Positions 12,001 through 15,194 of a DNA stretch of 15,194 nt are shown here, piece after piece. The translations under genes were made by a program, and so were the position numbers. Numbering within the stretch: position 1 is the first letter of the stretch; the number at the start of each line of letters is the position of its first letter. Under the pieces are notes generated by a model. That model saw only the letters and a program-made list of their open reading frames with translations, was not told the DNA's origin and ran no database searches. The stretch is from Stramenopiles sp. TOSAG23-6 (lineage: Eukaryota > Sar). Location: positions 1 to 15,194 of the forward strand of contig LT636124.1 of the NCBI GenBank assembly GCA_900128565.1, in the 5' to 3' direction.

Positions 12001-15000
12001 CTGAAGGTAGCACTGGTGCAATTATTATGCGCACCGGATATGCGTCAAGCGGAACTTCTGGGAGTATAAGCATTGCTGTTGGTGGAGGTAATAACGGTGT
12101 TGCTGCTAGAGTCACACTGAACGCGGGCCACATATTGGTTCAAACTGGTGGTGCTGTTTCTTTGGTAACTGGCACTGGTTTAGCTAAATCTAGTGGTTCG
12201 TTTAGCATTAACACAACAAATGGAAAAACTACAGGATCAATTTCCCTGAATTCGGGAACTTCAAGTAATGGGGGTAGCGGTGCGCTTATTGTCCGAACAG
12301 GCTCTTCAAAGTTTGGTGTGGGAGGAAGTATAAGTGTTGTTACTGGTGCCGGTAAATTGTCGAGTGGTGGACAAATTGTTCTGAATTCTGGTGAAAGTAT
12401 GCGTGAGACAGGTGGAGCAATATCTATGATATCTGGTTTTGGCCGAACCACTTCTTCAGGGTTCTTTAGCATAAGGACAGCGCATGCTGGTACAGGAATC
12501 TCAGGCAAGATTGCTGTAAGTTCGGGTATGACTACAGTTGGTAGTAGCGGCGCAATTGGATTGCGAACAGGAACATCTAGTTTAGGCGTTGCTGGTGGTG
12601 TAAGCTTAATTATTGGTAGTGGTAATTTAGGTGTTGGTGGGCGTGTCATGATGGGTGGTGGTCAGAGTACGACATCCTATGGAGGTGCTTTTTCAATGAT
12701 AACAGGGTACGGAACAAATACATCAAGTGGCGCGTTTAGCATTAAAACATCAAATTCAGGGACACATGGTGTTTCAGGGTCAATTGAACTTACTTCAGGA
12801 TTATCAAATAAGGGTCACAGTGGCAATACTACATTACGTACAGGTATTGCCACTAATGGGGCTTCAGGGAGTTTCAGTGTCATTTTAGGTAGTGGTAAAA
12901 CTAATAGTGGTGGTCGCATTTCTTTGACGGGAGGGGAGAGTACAAATAATATGGGTGGATCAATATCAATGATCACCGGATTTGGATTACCAACCTCTAG
13001 TGGAGTTTTCAGCATTCGTTCAGCAAATTCAGGGCTTATTGGAAAATCGGGATCTTTATTATTTACATCGGGAACGACTTCGGAAGGTGATAGTGGCTCT
13101 ATTGCATTACGAACAGGTAGTGCAATCGATGGTACTGCAGGTAGTGTCAGTGTAAATATTCGAAGTGGTGATAACGGAACAGGGGGGCGCATTACACTTA
13201 ATAGTGGAGAAAGTTCCAAGCTGACTGGTGGAACAATGTCAATTATGACTGGTTTTGGGTTAGCCTCGTCCAGTGGTAGTTTTAGCATTTCTACATCTAG
13301 TTCTGGTAGTATGTCGGGAGGTATTTCAGGATCTATTTCATTAAGTTCTGGTACTACTTCTATTGGCAGCAGTGGTAGCATTAACCTTCGTACCAGTTCT
13401 GCCACAGCTGGTACCGGTGGTAATATTAGTGTCGTAGTTGGTAGTGGAAATGCATCAACTGGAGGTCGGATCGTCTTAAGTTCCGGTGAAAGCACCAACG
13501 TTACAGGGGGTACCATATCTTTGATAAGCGGTTACGGTAACGATACATCAAGTGGATCTTTCAGCATCAGAACGAGTGAAGCAAGTGAGAGTGGCGTCAG
13601 TGGGTCTCTTTCTTTCACTTCAGGTACAACAAGTAAAGGAAGCAGTGGAATGGTAATATTGCGCTCAGGCTCTGCGACAAGAGGCACTGGGGGTAGCATT
13701 AGTGTACTTGCAGGTAGCGGAAGTTTTGGGAAAGGCGGTCGTATTGCCTTCAATGCTGGAGAAAGCACTGATGTAACTGGTGGAGCAATTTCTTTAATAT
13801 CCGGATATGGACAATCAAGTTCGAGTGGTGATTTTAGCATTGTTACCACTCACAGTGGTAACTCTGGGGTATCAGGTGCGATTTTCTTACATTCAGGTAG
13901 AGCTTCGAAAGGAAGCAGCGGTAGTCTTCTTCTCCGCACTGGNTCGGGGGGGNATGGAACATCTGGTAGTCTAAGTATTGTAGTAGGCATTGGTAACACA
14001 CTTGTAGGGGGGCGCGTTTCTATCAGTGGCGGAGAAAGTACAACAGTGACAGGAGGTGCATTTTCTCTAATATCGGGAAATGGTACTATGACCTCAAGTG
14101 GCAGTTTCTCTATTCATAGTGGTAATGCTGGAAGTAGTGGTGTCTCGGGATCTCTTCTAGCAATATCAGGAGTTTCAGAAAAGGGCCGCAGTGGGTCAAT
14201 AACACTTCGATCAGGATCCGCCACATCTGGAATAGGTGGATCTGTAAGCCTTAAAATTGGAAGTGGTGCAACAATTACAGGTGGTAGGATTACTCTGTCC
14301 GCCGGTGAAAGTACTGTCTTAACTGGGGGTTCTATATCATTGATAACTGGTTATGGTAATACAAAATCAAGCGGATCTTTTAGCATACTTACGAACAAAA
14401 CCAATGCTACCGCAGGTGTCTCTGGAACTGTGACAATTAATTCTGGGATATCTTCAAAAGGAGGAAGCAGTGGATACGTTGCATTGCGCACAGGATCTTC
14501 TACCAAAGGTACTTCAGGAAGTGTAAGTATTGTTCTTGGAAGTGGCGATTATACAGCAGGGGGGCGAATCATTGTTAATTCNGGTGAAAGTATTGATGTG
14601 ACAGGTGGTACAGTCTCAATTGTGACAGGATATGGCTCTAACTCATCAAGTGGGAGTTTCAGCGTTCGAACTAGTAATGCGGGGACCACAGGCACTAGTG
14701 GNCATATATCTTTTACTACTGGTACTACAAGACTGGGTGGAAGCGGTAAAGTTTCGCTTCGAACAGGGTCAGCAACATTAGGTATCAGTGGAAGCATAAG
14801 TGTCATAGTTGGCAANGGGAATAAAGTTACCGGTGGAAGATTAAGTCTAAGCACTGGCGAAAGTACTAGTTCAACTGGTGGTAGCTTTTCAATAATTTCT
14901 GGTTATGGTCAATCCAAGTCTAGTGGTAGTTTCTCAATACGCACTTCTGACATTGATGGTAATGGTGTATCCGGGCCTTTATCATTTACAACAGGAACCT

Positions 15001-15194
15001 CAAAAAATGGTAGGAGTGGTTCCTTCATTTTACGTACAAGAAGATCTATTTTGGGCACTGCTGGGAGCATCAGCGTTGTCGTTGGAAGTGGAAAATCATC
15101 CGCAGGTGGGCGAATTGTATTACATGCAGGGGAAAGTACAAATTCGAGAGGAGGGACAATGTCAATCATAAGTGGGTATGGCAAAATAACATCT
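1..15194 (+). CDS. Internal fragment of a giant Gly/Ser/Thr-rich beta-strand-repeat protein, open at both ends
   Basis: Translating with codons starting at base 3 gives 5,064 uninterrupted codons; bases 1-2 finish a codon begun upstream. No start or stop lies in the window, so the full protein is longer than 5,000 residues. It consists of about 330 strand-turn bricks of about 15 residues, each with an alternating hydrophobic strand (such as SISVVVG, ITLRTG, FSIRT) flanked by GG, SG or SSG turns. No Cys was seen. Trp occurs only at 3903, 3939 and 11166. There is no transmembrane stretch, no recognisable enzyme domain and no low-hydrophobicity linker longer than about 20 residues. From base 4404 the bricks are organised in a 91-residue tandem repeat. 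Eight isolated N bases do not break the frame. The role is inferred, not shown: a very long extracellular or surface fibre, adhesin or matrix protein. I recognise no named family. The coding call is secure because amino-acid periodicity is kept while synonymous codons vary freely. Confidence 0.93.
1284..1328 (+). other. Gly-free, Asn/Asp/Leu-rich interruption in the beta bricks
   Basis: Fifteen codons read NMDNNLSNDLLFPDR, with no Gly and only one Ser, between normal bricks (SVSINAGVS before, GGNLHFTAGH after). It probably forms an extended loop protruding from the repeat core. No known motif is recognised. Confidence 0.55.
2877..2939 (+). other. Charged 21-residue interruption in the beta bricks
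   Basis: This is the longest stretch in the window that departs from the Gly/Ser composition. It is rich in Lys, Glu, Leu, Pro and Met, starts YKKEVLHNLP and ends PEKENIF, and contains no Gly or Ser. It sits between the brick NIHIKAGG and the brick GGILSLTAGD. It could be a surface loop, a hinge or a processing site; nothing in it identifies which. It is in frame, and no splice-like boundary is needed to explain it. Confidence 0.55.
3282..4403 (+). repeat. Transitional zone: three long repeat units (366, 363, 393 bp)
   Basis: Units anchored on the nine-residue signature that ends in SSG start at 3282 (GTSTNTSSG), 3648 (SSGNSISSG) and 4011 (GSSLLTSSG). Inside each, brick types follow the order of the later 91-residue unit: an SSG strand, an SG(S/N) strand, a short-turn strand, a GGS strand ending in a V-G turn, a strand in the GGR position, then a GGS strand. 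Each holds about two to three additional GG bricks near its 3' end (for example GGSVEINAGDG and GGNVILAGGDG before 3648, GGSIILSAGDG before 4404). The zone therefore looks intermediate between the irregular part and the regular six-brick array. Two of the three Trp codons of the window (3903, 3939) lie here. A G8 run at 3582-3589 keeps the frame. Confidence 0.65.
4404..9122 (+). repeat. Tandem 91-residue repeat array, variable part (units 1-17)
   Basis: Units begin at the first Gly of the anchor G-[YF]-G-x-x-[TS]-S-S-G, at 4404, 4683, 4953, 5220, 5493, 5790, 6084, 6363, 6630, 6909, 7176, 7452, 7731, 8004, 8280, 8568 and 8850. Lengths run from 267 to 297 bp. Each unit has six bricks: the SSG[STA]FSI[KR] strand, VSG.L.., SSG.I..[RK]TG.A, GGS.S..VG.G, GGR....AGES and TGG..S...GYG. 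Several units depart from this. Unit 8 (6363) and unit 13 (7731) lack a clear GGR brick, units 10 (6909) and 11 (7176) have a degraded anchor (NGVG, SAPSNESSG), and units 5 and 6 carry extended first turns. This part is less uniform than the array that follows, with only three units of exactly 273 bp. Confidence 0.88.
5847..5876 (+). other. Inserted turn in unit 6
   Basis: The turn after the first strand of the unit starting at 5790 is enlarged by a Gly-poor segment, SLMDYPNSFG. It includes one of the few Pro and one of the few Asp-Tyr pairs in the array. This accounts for much of the unit's 294 bp length. The flanking strands (FSLKSG and GKLSFISG) are intact, so this is a loop expansion rather than a loss of register. 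Confidence 0.55.
9309..9360 (+). other. Expanded fourth turn in unit 18
   Basis: Between the strand SISMIVG and the conserved GGRIVMSAGES brick, the unit beginning at 9123 carries the longer turn TADAMPGNPSSA with two Pro. The expansion makes this the longest unit of the array (300 bp). Strands on both sides keep their pattern. Similar turn expansions occur before the fifth brick in the units at 8568 and 9969. Confidence 0.5.
10926..10990 (+). repeat. Near-identical DNA segment, copy A (unit 24)
   Basis: Bases 10926-10955 (30 bp) and 10962-10990 (29 bp) are identical to 11469-11498 and 11505-11533; only the six bases between them differ (tttagt versus actaaa). The copies are 543 bp apart, close to two repeat units. 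Other unit pairs share protein sequence but not DNA to this extent, so this pair looks like a recent exchange or conversion. Confidence 0.85.
11264..14816 (+). other. Eight isolated ambiguous bases inside the regular array
   Basis: N occurs at 11264, 11370, 11450, 13943, 13953, 14582, 14702 and 14816, and nowhere in the first 11 kb. Each is a single base and none shifts the frame. Four fall at third codon positions of four-fold degenerate codons (acn, ggn, tcn, ggn). The other four leave the residue undetermined (ncc, aan, nat, aan). The positions suggest unresolved differences between collapsed repeats or alleles, or weak base calls. Confidence 0.7.
11469..11533 (+). repeat. Near-identical DNA segment, copy B (unit 26)
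   Basis: This is the partner of the segment at 10926-10990. It encodes GMIVLRSGSA, then TK in place of FS, then GTGGSISIVV: the third and fourth bricks of the unit starting at 11358. The identity stops at the variable turn and at the end of the fourth strand. Confidence 0.85.

Larger units (their letters stand above)
9123..15194 (+). repeat. Tandem 91-residue repeat array, highly regular part (units 18-39 plus partial 40)
   Basis: Complete units start at 9123, 9423, 9696, 9969, 10257, 10533, 10809, 11082, 11358, 11625, 11898, 12171, 12435, 12705, 12978, 13251, 13530, 13803, 14076, 14349, 14628 and 14901; a partial unit begins at 15174 and runs off the end. Twelve of the 22 complete units are exactly 273 bp. 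Brick consensus in order: GYGxxTSSGSFSIRT, VSGSISxSSGxSxKG, SSGxIxLRTGSAxxG, TGGSISVVVGSGNxS, xGGRIxxSAGESTxx, TGGAISMISGYG. The third-brick Arg (LRTG/LRSG) is present in 20 of the 22 units, and the fifth-brick Arg (GGR and variants GAR, AAR) in 21 of 22. Codons for identical residues differ widely between units, which indicates protein-level constraint on old copies rather than recent duplication of the whole array. Confidence 0.92.

Noticed and set aside
12815-13516. Antisense open frame of about 233 codons
   Set aside because: It is the same compositional shadow in the same phase; its Pro-rich pattern is the complement of the Gly/Ser turns. Similar shadows at 4637-5158, 6632-7246, 8717-9271, 12140-12649 and elsewhere were rejected for the same reason.
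13941-13980. Apparent frameshift and stop near the two N bases at 13943 and 13953
   Set aside because: A first reading miscounted the G run. With all bases counted, the codons are ggn tcg ggg ggg nat gga aca and the frame continues normally.
4404-15194. CRISPR array or DNA-level satellite
   Set aside because: The units are similar in protein but differ at many synonymous sites, the spacing is protein-coding and in frame, and there are no short identical repeats alternating with unique spacers.
1-15194. Silk, collagen, RTX or ice-binding protein assignment
   Set aside because: There is no Gly-X-Y collagen pattern, no poly-Ala silk blocks, no GGXGXD calcium nonapeptides in series and no regular TxT strand faces. 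The Gly/Ser content alone does not justify any of these names.

Overview
The window lies inside a single enormous protein-coding gene on the + strand. One reading frame (codons starting at base 3) was read from base 3 to base 15194, which is 5,064 codons, with no stop, no frameshift and no intron-like interruption. It enters and leaves the window open, so neither the start codon, the stop codon, nor any flanking regulatory DNA is present. No RNA gene, mobile element, CRISPR array, promoter or terminator is supported. There is no intergenic stretch: every base belongs to this frame.

The protein is built almost entirely from Gly, Ser, Thr, Ala, Val, Ile and Asn. It has no Cys that I could find, only three Trp and little Pro. 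Its basic brick is a strand-turn motif of about 15 residues, roughly [ST]-[SG]-G-x-[IVLF]-x-[IVL]-x-[STAV]-G followed by a 4-6 residue turn. There are about 330 bricks in the window. Three zones follow one another. (1) Bases 3-3281 hold irregular bricks with no clear higher-order period. (2) Bases 3282-4403 hold three long units of 366, 363 and 393 bp that already carry the order of the later repeat plus about two to three extra bricks each. (3) Bases 4404-15194 hold a tandem array of 39 complete units and one partial unit. Each unit has six bricks, 264-300 bp long, most often exactly 273 bp (91 aa). Regularity rises towards the 3' end of the window.

The likely product is a very long secreted or surface fibrous protein with a stacked beta-strand fold (beta-solenoid or 15-residue beta-spiral type), acting as a structural, adhesive or matrix component. 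This is inferred from composition and periodicity. No catalytic domain, signal peptide, membrane segment or anchor is visible, and I cannot name a characterised family or gene.

The source organism is uncertain. GC is moderate (about 40-45% by eye), all six Arg and all six Ser codons are used, and eight isolated N bases occur in the most regular part of the array. This would fit a draft assembly of a microbial eukaryote; I have a weak recollection of similar Gly/Ser/Thr beta-repeats among predicted proteins of diatoms and related stramenopiles. A giant bacterial surface protein cannot be excluded. Antisense open frames up to about 0.7 kb are shadows caused by the sense composition.
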